Both the position numbers and the translations under genes were made by a program. A stretch of DNA of 64,000 bases from Corynebacterium sp. GTDB taxonomy: Bacteria; Actinomycetota; Actinomycetes; Mycobacteriales; Mycobacteriaceae. The notes under the pieces are model-generated. The model made no database searches and was not told the DNA's origin. It saw nothing but the letters and a program-made list of their open reading frames with translations. Below, one piece after another: positions 8,547 to 16,139 of the stretch (position 1 is the stretch's first letter; every line of letters begins with the position of its first letter). Where the stretch lies: assembly GCF_030532965.1 (NCBI RefSeq), contig NZ_JAUNKC010000014.1, positions 1 through 64,000 on the forward strand. Direction: 5' to 3'.

Positions 8547-9494
8547 TTATTCAAAGAATTCCGGGTCGAGCATCAACCGGTTAATCGCGGCGGTCACCAC
8601 TTTATGGCTTTCCAACGGCAACATGTGGCCGGCACCGGGGACGATTGTGAGTTTCGCTTCCGGCCAATTAGAGCTAATAAATTCCGCCTGCTCGACTGGG
8701 GTAAAGAGGTCCGCATCGCCGACGATGATTTCGCCGTTAATGCCGTGGAGGAATTCCAAGGCTTCTGTTTCGTCGTGGATTTCAAGGTCGTCCAAGAAAC
8801 CAATGATCGACGTCAACGGCGTGTTATTGATCAGTTTCATATGCAGGTCCATCATTGCCCGGTCGGCTTTGTCCGAGAACGCTGAAGCCTTGACCACCGG
8901 GGCGACGATGTCCATGAGTTTGCCACGGAAGTCTTCGCTTTCTTCTGGCGCGGCTTCGGCGGCATCCCGAATGGAATTGACAAGCGGCAGCTTCAGTAGC
9001 TGAGCCATGCCGTCGGTAGCAAAAGGTTGGGCGGAGGTGGCTACCAGCACCACGCCCTTGCAGCTCACGCGGAACTGCGGGTAGCGGCGCAGCAGGTTAA
9101 GGACAACCATGCCGCCGAGCGAATGACCGACGAGAATGACCGGGCCGGTAATGTTCGCGTCGTCAAGCACCGTCATAACGTCGTCGGCAGCGCCATCAAT
9201 CGTGCATTCCTCGACGGCGCAGGTATAGCTTTTTCCATGTCCGCGCAGGTCCATGGCGATGCAGCGGGCTTGTTCCGCGACGGTTGCGATTTGCAGGTGC
9301 CATGACGAGGCGGCGAGCGTATAGCCGTGGACGAAAACGACGGTTGCTACCGCTTCATCATCGCCTTCCGTGTAGTAACGCAAACCCCCGATGCGGTTAC
9401 CTTGACTGAACTGAGCGGGCTTGAATTCTTGATCGCGGGTATTTCGCGCAATCCGCCATGCCCGATACTTTTTGGCTACGTGACGCAACACCAT
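8547..9494 (-). CDS. Alpha/beta-hydrolase fold protein
   Basis: This is a soluble serine hydrolase of about 315 residues. The oxyanion-side HGYTLAASSW comes early, the nucleophile elbow is GHSLGG near residue 130, an acid is likely within the VGDADLFTP region, and the catalytic histidine is in GAGHMLPLE near the end. The substrate is unknown. The frame extends to 9563, but the Met at 9494 (MVLRHVAKKYRAWR) gives a more natural basic N-terminus. It is divergent from the acyl carrier protein gene at 9579, which might hint at lipid-related chemistry; that is inference. Confidence 0.85.
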   Translation of the reverse strand: MVLRHVAKKYRAWRIARNTRDQEFKPAQFSQGNRIGGLRYYTEGDDEAVATVVFVHGYTLAASSWHLQIATVAEQARCIAMDLRGHGKSYTCAVEECTIDGAADDVMTVLDDANITGPVILVGHSLGGMVVLNLLRRYPQFRVSCKGVVLVATSAQPFATDGMAQLLKLPLVNSIRDAAEAAPEESEDFRGKLMDIVAPVVKASAFSDKADRAMMDLHMKLINNTPLTSIIGFLDDLEIHDETEALEFLHGINGEIIVGDADLFTPVEQAEFISSNWPEAKLTIVPGAGHMLPLESHKVVTAAINRLMLDPEFFE

Positions 9495-9578
9495 GTAACA
9501 CAGAGTACCCCGCCCGGTGGGTGCTGTGAAAAATCGGCTGGCTGTGCCGTAAAGTGACAACAAGGAAAGGAAAAGTCA

Positions 9579-9878
9579 GTGTCATCACTTCAAGAACAGC
9601 TCGCCGCGCTGCAATCCCAGCCCGAAAAGGCGCAGCAGGATTCCTCCATCGCCACGCAACTTCGCGGGTTAGTAGCCAAAGTCACTGGTGGCGATGCGGA
9701 AAGCATCACCACCGAGTCATCGCTTGTCGACGACCTCCATGTCTCTTCCCTGGATTTCATCGAGATTGCGGTTCGATGTGAACAACAATTCGGGGTGAAA
9801 ACCGAGGAAGAGGCCTACCGCGCGATGCGCACCTTCGGCGACCTGCTGGATTACTGCACGCCGGAATTAACCGACTAG
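9579..9878 (+). CDS. Acyl carrier protein
   Basis: This 99-residue acidic protein has the carrier fold. The phosphopantetheine attachment serine is in DLHVSSLDFIEI (the usual DSLD is SSLD here), followed by the recognition helix EIAVRCEQQFGV and the third helix EAYRAMRTFGDLLDYC. It starts at GTG 9579 behind AAGGAAAGG. No fatty-acid or polyketide synthase gene lies next to it, so its partner enzyme is encoded elsewhere. A copy of GCTTGTCGACG overlaps codons just before the attachment site. Confidence 0.9.
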   Translation: MSSLQEQLAALQSQPEKAQQDSSIATQLRGLVAKVTGGDAESITTESSLVDDLHVSSLDFIEIAVRCEQQFGVKTEEEAYRAMRTFGDLLDYCTPELTD

Positions 9879-10241
9879 TTCCAGACGGGCTTCAAAACCG
9901 TGCTCACCGGCCATCATGCCGAGCACGTCTTCAAAAGCGTTGAGCTCCCGACCGGTGCCACTGAGCACCTGTCGGCAATCCACCGCCCCCACCTTGGCAC
10001 CAGAACGTTGCCATTTGGTGTACCAGCTGGCTTCAAGAACATCCACTCCAGGTGTCGTGCACATGGGTTCGGATGTGAGGACGTCTACCATAGCCTGTTC
10101 CACACGTGCTCGGCATACCCGCGGCATACCTTGGACGTGCATGACGGCAATGCGTTGCACTTCTTTTTCCACTGTAATAACCGTTTCTTCGCTTAGACGA
10201 GACGGAAAATAATCCGCCAAGACGAGGTTCGTCTTCCCCAA
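9867..10241 (-). CDS. Hypothetical protein
   Basis: This 124-residue protein has no signal peptide or membrane segment and opens MGKTNLVLADYFPSRLSEETV. A stretch of alternating basic and hydrophobic residues (VEKEVQRIAVMHVQGMPRVC) is followed by a low-homology C-terminus. It overlaps the end of the acyl carrier protein gene tail to tail by 12 bases. No family is recognised. The opposite strand also has open frames here, so it could be spurious. Confidence 0.45.
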   Translation of the reverse strand: MGKTNLVLADYFPSRLSEETVITVEKEVQRIAVMHVQGMPRVCRARVEQAMVDVLTSEPMCTTPGVDVLEASWYTKWQRSGAKVGAVDCRQVLSGTGRELNAFEDVLGMMAGEHGFEARLELVG

Positions 10242-10368
10242 CGGCCTTGTCTGAAAATGGTGCTATCCGAAGAACGTGGAATGTCACAGTTTTATAAACG
10301 CGATTCAACAGCACCATTAACAGACCATCAACTCTCAACTACTACTTTAACCCCCATTCCTTCAAGTA

Positions 10369-11187
10369 CTAGTTGAGAGTTTCCCCAGCCCACACGGCGT
10401 CGTTAAGCTCCTGCCATACCGGCTTCGCCCAGTCCCCAAATGCCCGGTCAGTAAGCACAACCATGCCTCGTCGTGAAGCCCGGTGCAGCCACAAAAACGT
10501 GCCCGACTGCCCGAAATGCCCCACCACATCTTCCGGCATCGTTACCCCCGTCCAATGCGGCGATTTCGTTCCGCGAAGTTCAAAACCTAAACCCCACGGG
10601 CACGGCTTCTGCATGCCATATCCCGGAACGATACCGGCTAACCCCGGAAAGTGGTCACGACACGCCAGCGCCACCGTTTCGGGGGCCAGCAACGTCGGCT
10701 CCAAAACTTCGCCTACAAACGCAGTGAGATCCGCGACGGTCGAACGCGCCTCATGGCCGGGCGAACCCCACAACGTGGTGGCGGTCATCCCGAGCGGCTG
10801 GAAAACTGCCTCCGAAAGATATTCGCTAAACGGCATCTGTGCCTCTTCGGCTACCACGTCCGCCAAAATCTCAAAACCATAGGAGGAATACACCCGGCGC
10901 GTTTCGACCTCCCGGATCGGGTCGCCCTTTTTAAAACCCACCCCGCCTGCGTGCGCCAAAAGGTGGGCGACGGTCGCACCATTGTCCCCTACCGGCTGCT
11001 CAAGGTCGAAGACCCCCTCCTCAACGGCGATGAGGAAACCGTAGGCCGCCAGTAGTTTCGTCACCGAGGCTAACTCGTACACGCGGTGAATATCTCCGAA
11101 AGTGTCACCCGCCCGCGGCCCTCCGATAACCGCTGCGGAGACGTTTTCAACCGGCCAAGATTCTAAACCCACACTCATGGTGTTCAT
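10369..11187 (-). CDS. Beta-lactamase-like serine hydrolase
   Basis: This 272-residue protein belongs to the class C beta-lactamase/penicillin-binding-like family. The SxxK nucleophile motif is SVTK near residue 41 (ELASVTKLLAAYG), and the second motif appears as YSSYGFEIL near residue 100 in place of YxN. A C-terminal HFGQSGTFLW occupies the place of the KTG-like strand. No signal peptide is seen, so it is probably cytoplasmic and an esterase or peptidase rather than an antibiotic resistance enzyme. It starts one base after the stop of the TRIC-type gene, indicating co-transcription. Confidence 0.85.
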   Translation of the reverse strand: MNTMSVGLESWPVENVSAAVIGGPRAGDTFGDIHRVYELASVTKLLAAYGFLIAVEEGVFDLEQPVGDNGATVAHLLAHAGGVGFKKGDPIREVETRRVYSSYGFEILADVVAEEAQMPFSEYLSEAVFQPLGMTATTLWGSPGHEARSTVADLTAFVGEVLEPTLLAPETVALACRDHFPGLAGIVPGYGMQKPCPWGLGFELRGTKSPHWTGVTMPEDVVGHFGQSGTFLWLHRASRRGMVVLTDRAFGDWAKPVWQELNDAVWAGETLN

Positions 11188-11188
11188 G

Positions 11189-11938
11189 CTACGGGGTTTC
11201 GCATTCTCCTTCGAACGGCGCGGCCGATTTCCGCCCCAACTTCCACCCCTTCGTCTCTGAACGGCCGATCAGTTCCCGCACCTGGTGCGCGGTCATATTC
11301 ACCGGTGCCCATTCCCCGCTGCGGAAAAGCACCCAGCCTTTCCAGTACGACACGATGGCTAGCCCCGCCCCTAGGATCGGCGCGACCATCATGCCCGCCG
11401 CATCCAGCTCCCACCAGTGAAACAACACCATCGTTACCGCGCTCACCGTGGCGGGTACGGCGTATAGGGTTCCGCCGCCGAAGATGCTGGGGATCTGCCC
11501 GGTCACAACGTCGCGGATCATGCCGCCGCCGACCGCGGTGAGCACCCCCATAAACACGGCTGAGATCACAGGCATGTCGAAGGTTAATGCCTTCACGCAG
11601 CCGGTCACCGCCCATACGCCCAAAATGATCGCGTCGCCGTGGACCTTAAAAAGCTCCCAGGCGCGTCCTTTTAAGTGTGTGATGAGGGCGATAAAGGCAC
11701 CGAAACACGCAAGAAGCAGGTATGTGGGATCGGCGATGGCTGCCGCCGTACCTTTCTGCATCAGGACGTCCCGCAGCATGCCTCCGCCGAGCGCGGAGAA
11801 TAACGCCAGGAACACGAAACCCACGAAGTCGAAGTTGCGTTGGCGGGCGATCGTGCCGCCGATTATGCCGTTGAGCACCACTCCGATCAGATCGAAGGTT
11901 TGGTATAGGTTCCAAATCAAAGGATCAACATCAGCCAC
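11189..11938 (-). CDS. Trimeric intracellular cation (TRIC) channel family protein, UPF0126
   Basis: This integral membrane protein of 249 residues has two repeats, each of three helices. Each repeat carries the family's glycine-rich signature: GGGMLRDVL near residue 55 and GGGMIRDVVTGQIPS near residue 140. Bacterial members form trimeric potassium-conducting channels. The start is GTG 11938. It precedes the beta-lactamase-like gene by one base, so the two form a short operon. Confidence 0.88.
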   Translation of the reverse strand: MADVDPLIWNLYQTFDLIGVVLNGIIGGTIARQRNFDFVGFVFLALFSALGGGMLRDVLMQKGTAAAIADPTYLLLACFGAFIALITHLKGRAWELFKVHGDAIILGVWAVTGCVKALTFDMPVISAVFMGVLTAVGGGMIRDVVTGQIPSIFGGGTLYAVPATVSAVTMVLFHWWELDAAGMMVAPILGAGLAIVSYWKGWVLFRSGEWAPVNMTAHQVRELIGRSETKGWKLGRKSAAPFEGECETP

Positions 11939-12044
11939 GACACGCCATACTAGAACGAAACTGTGGGCAAATCTAACAGCACACCGGCATTTCTATACAA
12001 ACAGCACGGAATTTTCAAAAGAAATTTATGGCCTTTCGTTAAGG

Positions 12045-12455
12045 TCAGATCGTTATTTCAATCAGGATATTCTCAATTCCTTGCACACAACTTTCGTAAT
12101 AACCGTCCCCGGTTGTGCGCGGCCCGCTTATCACCGGGTAGCCATCGTCGTGTAGCCGCCGCGATAGCTCATCCACGGCTTCTGTGCTGCCGACGCTGAT
12201 TGCGATGTGGTGATACCCCAGGCGGTCGCCATCGCTAACACCTTCCGCGACATCCGGACGCTGCATGAGCTCAAGTCGTGCACCACGACAAGGATCACCT
12301 TCGGTTTGGGCATCATCGAAGCTAAGAAAATAGGAACGAAAATTCGTCACAGGGTTGTGGTACAGATCGTTAGCCGTCGCCCCGAAGTACGTGACGAAGA
12401 ACTCGCGCACCGCTTCTAGATCAGCCACATACACTGCAAGGTGTTCAATTTTCAT
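12045..12455 (-). CDS. VOC (glyoxalase/bleomycin-resistance fold) protein
   Basis: This 136-residue protein has two beta-alpha-beta-beta-beta modules. Potential metal ligands are the His in MKIEHLAVYV, a Glu in RLELMQ, the His pair in GYHHIAISV and a C-terminal Glu in LIEITI. AAGGAGAAACC gives a strong ribosome site before the ATG. The substrate is unknown; it could be a lactoylglutathione-lyase-like enzyme or a binding protein. Confidence 0.85.
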   Translation of the reverse strand: MKIEHLAVYVADLEAVREFFVTYFGATANDLYHNPVTNFRSYFLSFDDAQTEGDPCRGARLELMQRPDVAEGVSDGDRLGYHHIAISVGSTEAVDELSRRLHDDGYPVISGPRTTGDGYYESCVQGIENILIEITI

Positions 12456-12649
12456 GGTTTCTCCTTGTCCATCGTTATGCCCAGCATATTCCTCGCGGGC
12501 TTGTGGTCACCTCATTCTATTCTTGCGAAATGACGCCGCGGGGTCAGTGACGGTGGTAGGAATGAGCCCGCGTCACTACCCTGGGGGTTAACCTCCCGTT
12601 TCCGCCAGCGGCTTGATGTATGGCCGTGAGAATATTAGTCGAGGTCGCC

Positions 12650-12928
12650 ATGACTACTAACAGGATTCTGTTCTACTTAGGGATTATTGCCACGGTTTTT
12701 GCGGCGGCGATTGCCTACGTGGCCGATAATTACGTGGCCGCGACGGCAATTTTGTTCGGCTTATTGTGTTTCCTCATCTCGGAGGTAACCGCAAAAACCC
12801 CGCATGTGGACTTCGGCGGCGAAACCATCAATGTGGCCGAGGTTAAGCGGTATCGGCGCGCACACCCCGACGCTTCGCTTTTCGACGCCATACAGGCCGT
12901 CGCCGACCAAAAGCAGCAGCAGGACTAA
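12650..12928 (+). CDS. Small two-helix membrane protein
   Basis: This 92-residue protein has two adjacent hydrophobic helices (residues 6-24 and 29-46), then a soluble tail with EVKRYRRAHPDASLFDAIQAVAD. The ATG at 12650 is preferred over an upstream in-frame ATG at 12620 because GAGG lies nine bases before it. The family is not recognised with certainty. The tail pattern resembles short actinobacterial membrane proteins of unknown role. Confidence 0.7.
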   Translation: MTTNRILFYLGIIATVFAAAIAYVADNYVAATAILFGLLCFLISEVTAKTPHVDFGGETINVAEVKRYRRAHPDASLFDAIQAVADQKQQQD

Positions 12929-12931
12929 CTG

Positions 12932-13696
12932 TCATCGGGTGTCGCAACGATGCGCCCGGATCATGGCGATCCGCTGGCGCTCCCCACCGGATACCCCGCT
13001 ATTGGCGGCCCCGACCTCCCGCCGCAATCCGGACTGACTCGCAAAGTCGGATAAGCCACACTGCCGCAGCAACTCAATTAGTTCAGAATCGGTTGGTGGC
13101 TCCGCAACTCCAAGTAAGAGGTTTTCTTTTAGGGTTCCGGGCAAAAGATTCGGTTCTTGTTCCACGTAGGCCACGGTGCCGCGCAAGTCAAACAGTGACT
13201 GGTCTGCGATGGTGGCGCCGTCGACAAGTATGGTGCCGGAGGTAGGTTCATAGAACCTAAGCAGCAAGGACAACATCGTGCTTTTGCCGGACCCAGATGG
13301 CCCCGTTAATGCGACTTTCTCCCCGGCACGCACATCAAAGCTCACGATGGTCGTGTCGCTGCTAATCCGGGTAACGAAACCACCAGCGCCGCGTTTTTCG
13401 TATTTAGCGACGGTCAGCGCCATCAAGTGGCGGCTGAGCTTCCGTCGCAATTCCCGCACAGCTTTATCCGCCGCCAACGACGAAACAAACATCGTGAGCC
13501 CGCTGAGTATTGCGCCCCCGACCAGAACACCGAGCAGCTTTATCAGCGGTGCTGTGATCCCACCGCTACCAGCGGCGGTGAGAAGCGTCCCAACATAAGC
13601 AGGTTGCAAAAGCGTGACCGCTGTCGTCAACAGCGAAAATACAACCGCAAGTGCAATGAGTTTGCGGTTGGTTTTAATAAGAAATGCGAAATTCAA
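12932..13696 (-). pseudogene. ABC exporter gutted by an internal deletion and cut at the 3' end
   Basis: The frame begins like a normal fused ABC exporter: a basic start, two membrane helices, then LRRKLSRHLMALTVAKYEKRG and FVTRISSDTT. The sequence jumps directly from there to SFDVRAGEKVALTGPSGSGKST, the start of the ATPase domain. About 170-200 residues that should hold the remaining membrane helices are therefore missing. The ATPase ends right after SGGERQRIAMIRA, without Walker B. The frame is still open, so the deletion is in frame, but the product cannot work as a transporter. A TTG start at 13696 has GGGAG upstream. The partner half-transporter is not in the window. Confidence 0.8.
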
Positions 13697-13807
13697 ACGT
13701 TTCTCCCATCGGAGTTAGTGTGAATGAAGCACTGGCACCCGGTTGGCGTTTTGGTTAGTCGTGCACGGCAAGAATCGGCTGCACCCGAAACCCTCCGTGG
13801 AATCGCG

Positions 13808-14080
13808 TTAGCGTGGTTTCTTCGGGATGGCCAAGCCGATGGCCATCCCCACACTTAATCCGATTGACGTGGACATCAGGCTCCACATGGACGCACCGGG
13901 GTTCCCGCCAGGTAACACGAACACCATCACAGCAGTACCGATGAGCATGCCAATAATCATTCCATCGCCCATGTAGGTACCGTTCGATTCTTTCTCCCCC
14001 GCATCAGTAGCATCGGCCAGAGAAGCATCGGTTTGCGCAGTTACATCACGAACATCACGGTTGTCAGCTTCGTTATTCAT
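13808..14080 (-). CDS. Small two-helix membrane protein
   Basis: This 90-residue protein has an acidic, Asp/Ala-rich N-terminal half. Two helices follow (residues about 40-57 and 66-84) with GDGMIIGMLIGTAVMVF and SIGLSVGMAIGLAIPKKPR. The MIIGMLIG/GMAIGLAIG-like repeats suggest a glycine-packed helical hairpin. A GGAAAG lies ahead of the ATG. The family is not recognised. Confidence 0.65.
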   Translation of the reverse strand: MNNEADNRDVRDVTAQTDASLADATDAGEKESNGTYMGDGMIIGMLIGTAVMVFVLPGGNPGASMWSLMSTSIGLSVGMAIGLAIPKKPR

Positions 14081-14320
14081 TTCGCTTTCCGTTTCACCTC
14101 ACATCACAGGTCGTGGCTGCCAGGGTACCAAAGCTTCTTACGCCACCGAGCCGATGCTTGTGGTAGCCGCGGGCAGGAAACAGAATTGCCAGCGACCGTG
14201 GATAAAAACAGACCAGCCAATCGGTTAAACCACAACAATCACCACGTAACACGTGTCAGATACACGTATGAGGTATTTTTACGGGACTCCAGCATCCACC
14301 CCGTGGGAAATTATAGATAA

Positions 14321-14353
14321 AACCCCGGGTCAAACATGGTTTGACCTGGGGTT
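14321..14353 (-). terminator. Rho-independent terminator of tRNA-Met
   Basis: On the minus strand, AACCCC-AGGTCAAA pairs with TTTGACC-CGGGGTT around a short loop. The 3' side is followed by a TTTTAT tract. It begins just below the 3' end of the tRNA at 14358. Confidence 0.75.
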
Positions 14354-14357
14354 AAAG

Positions 14358-14431
14358 TGGGGCCACCGGGGCTCGAACCCGGGACCAACGGATTATGAGT
14401 CCGTAGCTCTAACCGACTGAGCTATAGCCCC
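14358..14431 (-). tRNA. tRNA-Met (anticodon CAT), elongator type likely
   Basis: The minus strand gives acceptor GGGGCTA/TGGCCCC, a D arm with GGTTAGAGC, anticodon loop CTCATAA and T loop TTCGAGC. The anticodon is CAT. The perfectly paired acceptor end argues against an initiator. The sequence resembles elongator tRNA-Met, but a tRNA-Ile with lysidine-modified CAT cannot be excluded. CCA is not encoded. Confidence 0.92.
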
Positions 14432-14635
14432 ACGCGCCGTTGGCGCACGTTTAGGAAGTATAGCCATGTCGGTGCGAAAAAGACTAGTCGAGGACTCACC
14501 CCAATCCCCCGCAACACAATTACACCGGCGGAAAACATGTTTCACCTGCCAATTTGCTTAGTTTCTTAGGGTGGATGTATAGTTTTCAACGTTGCCGCGA
14601 AGCACACAACATAACAGCTTCATGGTGATAGGTAA

Positions 14636-14708
14636 TCCCCCATAGCTCAATTGGCAGAGCATTCGACTGTTAATCGAAGGGTTACTGGTTCGAGTCCAGT
14701 TGGGGGAG
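14636..14708 (+). tRNA. tRNA-Asn (anticodon GTT)
   Basis: A complete cloverleaf is visible with acceptor TCCCCCA/TGGGGGA, anticodon loop CTGTTAA and T loop TTCGAGT. The anticodon GTT reads asparagine codons. The discriminator is G and CCA is not encoded. A terminator follows 12 bases downstream. Confidence 0.96.
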
Positions 14709-14719
14709 CTTAAATTTTT

Positions 14720-14746
14720 AGACCGCCATCGTTGGCGGTCTTTTTC
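14720..14746 (+). terminator. Rho-independent terminator of tRNA-Asn
   Basis: AGACCGCC and GGCGGTCT form a perfect eight-pair hairpin with a short ATCGTT loop, followed by TTTTT. Confidence 0.9.
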
Positions 14747-14828
14747 GTTGTTTGCGGTGGTTTTTGCAGGTAAGGTTGGAATCCTCACCCTAAAGTTATT
14801 TTCCCAAGAAAGAGTGTCGACTTTTATC

Positions 14829-15077
14829 ATGATCCAGTTCGTTATTGGTGCCGCTGCGGGATACGTTTTTGGAACCAAAGCTGGGCGCAAACGGTACGAA
14901 CAAATCAAGAAGGGGTATCAAGCCGCCGTCCAGTCCCCAGTAACCAAGCAGGTACTCACCACCACCCGGCGGGTCATTGCTAATAAAATCGATCCGCAGC
15001 CCCGGATGAAGGAAGTAAAAAACGTCAAGAAAACCGGGTCTGAGGACATCACGATTTTCGAACCCGATTCAGATTAA
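14829..15077 (+). CDS. YtxH-like small protein with one N-terminal membrane segment
   Basis: This is an 82-residue protein starting MIQFVIGAAAGYVFGTKAGRKRYEQ. A short glycine-containing hydrophobic segment runs straight into a basic GTKAGRKRYE motif, characteristic of YtxH-like stress-associated membrane proteins. The remainder is helical and ends in an acidic tail. The frame continues upstream into the tRNA-Asn gene, so the ATG at 14829 is taken as start. It lies downstream of the tRNA terminator, so it needs its own promoter. Confidence 0.75.
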   Translation: MIQFVIGAAAGYVFGTKAGRKRYEQIKKGYQAAVQSPVTKQVLTTTRRVIANKIDPQPRMKEVKNVKKTGSEDITIFEPDSD

Positions 15078-15176
15078 AACCGGCTTTTGGCGGTTTTGTA
15101 CCGCAATCATATTGATTCTTCCCATATAATCGCGGGGACTAGGTTCTCTCTTTTCATTTGAAAGGTTGCTGGAATA

Positions 15177-15737
15177 ATGATTCGCAACTTCCGCCGTTCC
15201 CTTTTCACCGCCGCCGCAATCGCAGCAGTAGGTACCGGACTCGTGGCGTGCACCCCACCCAACCAAGTCGATTCGGACCAAAAGGTTGATACCGCCACTT
15301 CGGTTGCAGCAGCACCAATGTCCGCGGCACCGAGCGCTGCGGCGTCGTCAAGCGTCGCAAAGCCTGCCGCAGCACCCGTGGAGGTAAAGGTTTCCAAAAC
15401 TGAAAACGTTATGGAAGGCGAAGCTCTGACCATCAATATCGCGGGCCTTAACCCGGCTCTCGGCTATTACGCCGCCATCTGCGCTGCTGAGAATCCGGCC
15501 GGGCCGCCAGCCTGCACCGGCACCCTGACCGACCCGAACACCGCGGCGTGGATCAACAGCAAGGGCACCGGAACCGTTGCTCTTAACGACGACGGCACCG
15601 CTGTCGTTGAGATCACCGCGGCCGCCACCGGTGATGGCGTGGATTGCACCGCCGACAAGTGCGTTGTCAAGGTCTTCGGCGACCACTCAGAGGGCTTCCG
15701 CGACGTCGCAGCTGTCCCAGTAACTTTCGCTTCTTAA
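15177..15737 (+). CDS. Secreted lipoprotein with neocarzinostatin-like beta domain
   Basis: This 186-residue protein has a signal peptide with a basic start and the lipobox VGTGLVAC, so the mature protein is a lipoprotein from Cys 25. An Ala/Ser/Pro-rich linker reaches about residue 65. The folded domain begins VEVKVSKTENVMEGEALTI. It contains paired cysteines (ICAAENPAGPPAC and DCTADKC), the pattern of the neocarzinostatin-type immunoglobulin-like fold common in actinobacteria. No enzymatic residues are evident, so a binding or structural role in the envelope is likely. A terminator follows directly. Confidence 0.75.
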   Translation: MIRNFRRSLFTAAAIAAVGTGLVACTPPNQVDSDQKVDTATSVAAAPMSAAPSAAASSSVAKPAAAPVEVKVSKTENVMEGEALTINIAGLNPALGYYAAICAAENPAGPPACTGTLTDPNTAAWINSKGTGTVALNDDGTAVVEITAAATGDGVDCTADKCVVKVFGDHSEGFRDVAAVPVTFAS

Positions 15738-15747
15738 ACCACTGTTA

Positions 15748-15787
15748 AAGCCGGTAGGTGGAGTAACTCCCCTACCGGCTTTTCTTT
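15748..15787 (+). terminator. Rho-independent terminator of the lipoprotein gene
   Basis: AAGCCGGTAGG pairs with CCTACCGGCTT around a short loop, followed by a T-rich tract, 11 bases after the stop codon. Confidence 0.9.
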
Positions 15788-15917
15788 TATTCTCATGAGC
15801 TTTAACGCGCTTATGCGGTTTTAGAGTACGTTAGGGGTTGAACGCTACCCCGGCATTCAACGGACAAACCATGAGCCACAGTTGGCGGCCGGAAAACCCG
15901 ATTTTTAGGAGGCGATC

Positions 15918-16097
15918 ATGGGAAACCGCAATCGTACCAGCACTGGTGTGGGGTGGATTCTTGTTGCACTTTTGGCGTTAATCTTTATTGGGGTTGCGGT
16001 AGTCGACGATGCGCATCAATCAACGTTTATCAGTTTCTCGATGATCGCGACTCTCGCGGCATTAGCGTTCGTGGGTTACCAGCAACGCGGAAACTAA
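15918..16097 (+). CDS. 59-residue two-helix membrane protein
   Basis: This short gene has a near-perfect ribosome site (TTAGGAGG) ahead of ATG 15918. The product starts MGNRNRTSTGVGWILVALLA, has two hydrophobic helices (residues 12-28 and 38-54) joined by DDAHQSTF, and ends GYQQRGN. It sits alone between the lipoprotein terminator and the convergent dnaG gene. The family is not recognised. The ribosome site and membrane pattern make it very likely to be real. Confidence 0.8.
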   Translation: MGNRNRTSTGVGWILVALLALIFIGVAVVDDAHQSTFISFSMIATLAALAFVGYQQRGN

Positions 16098-16139
16098 CGG
16101 ACGACATTCGCCCGTTGTATGCCCGTTGGATGATCGAGG

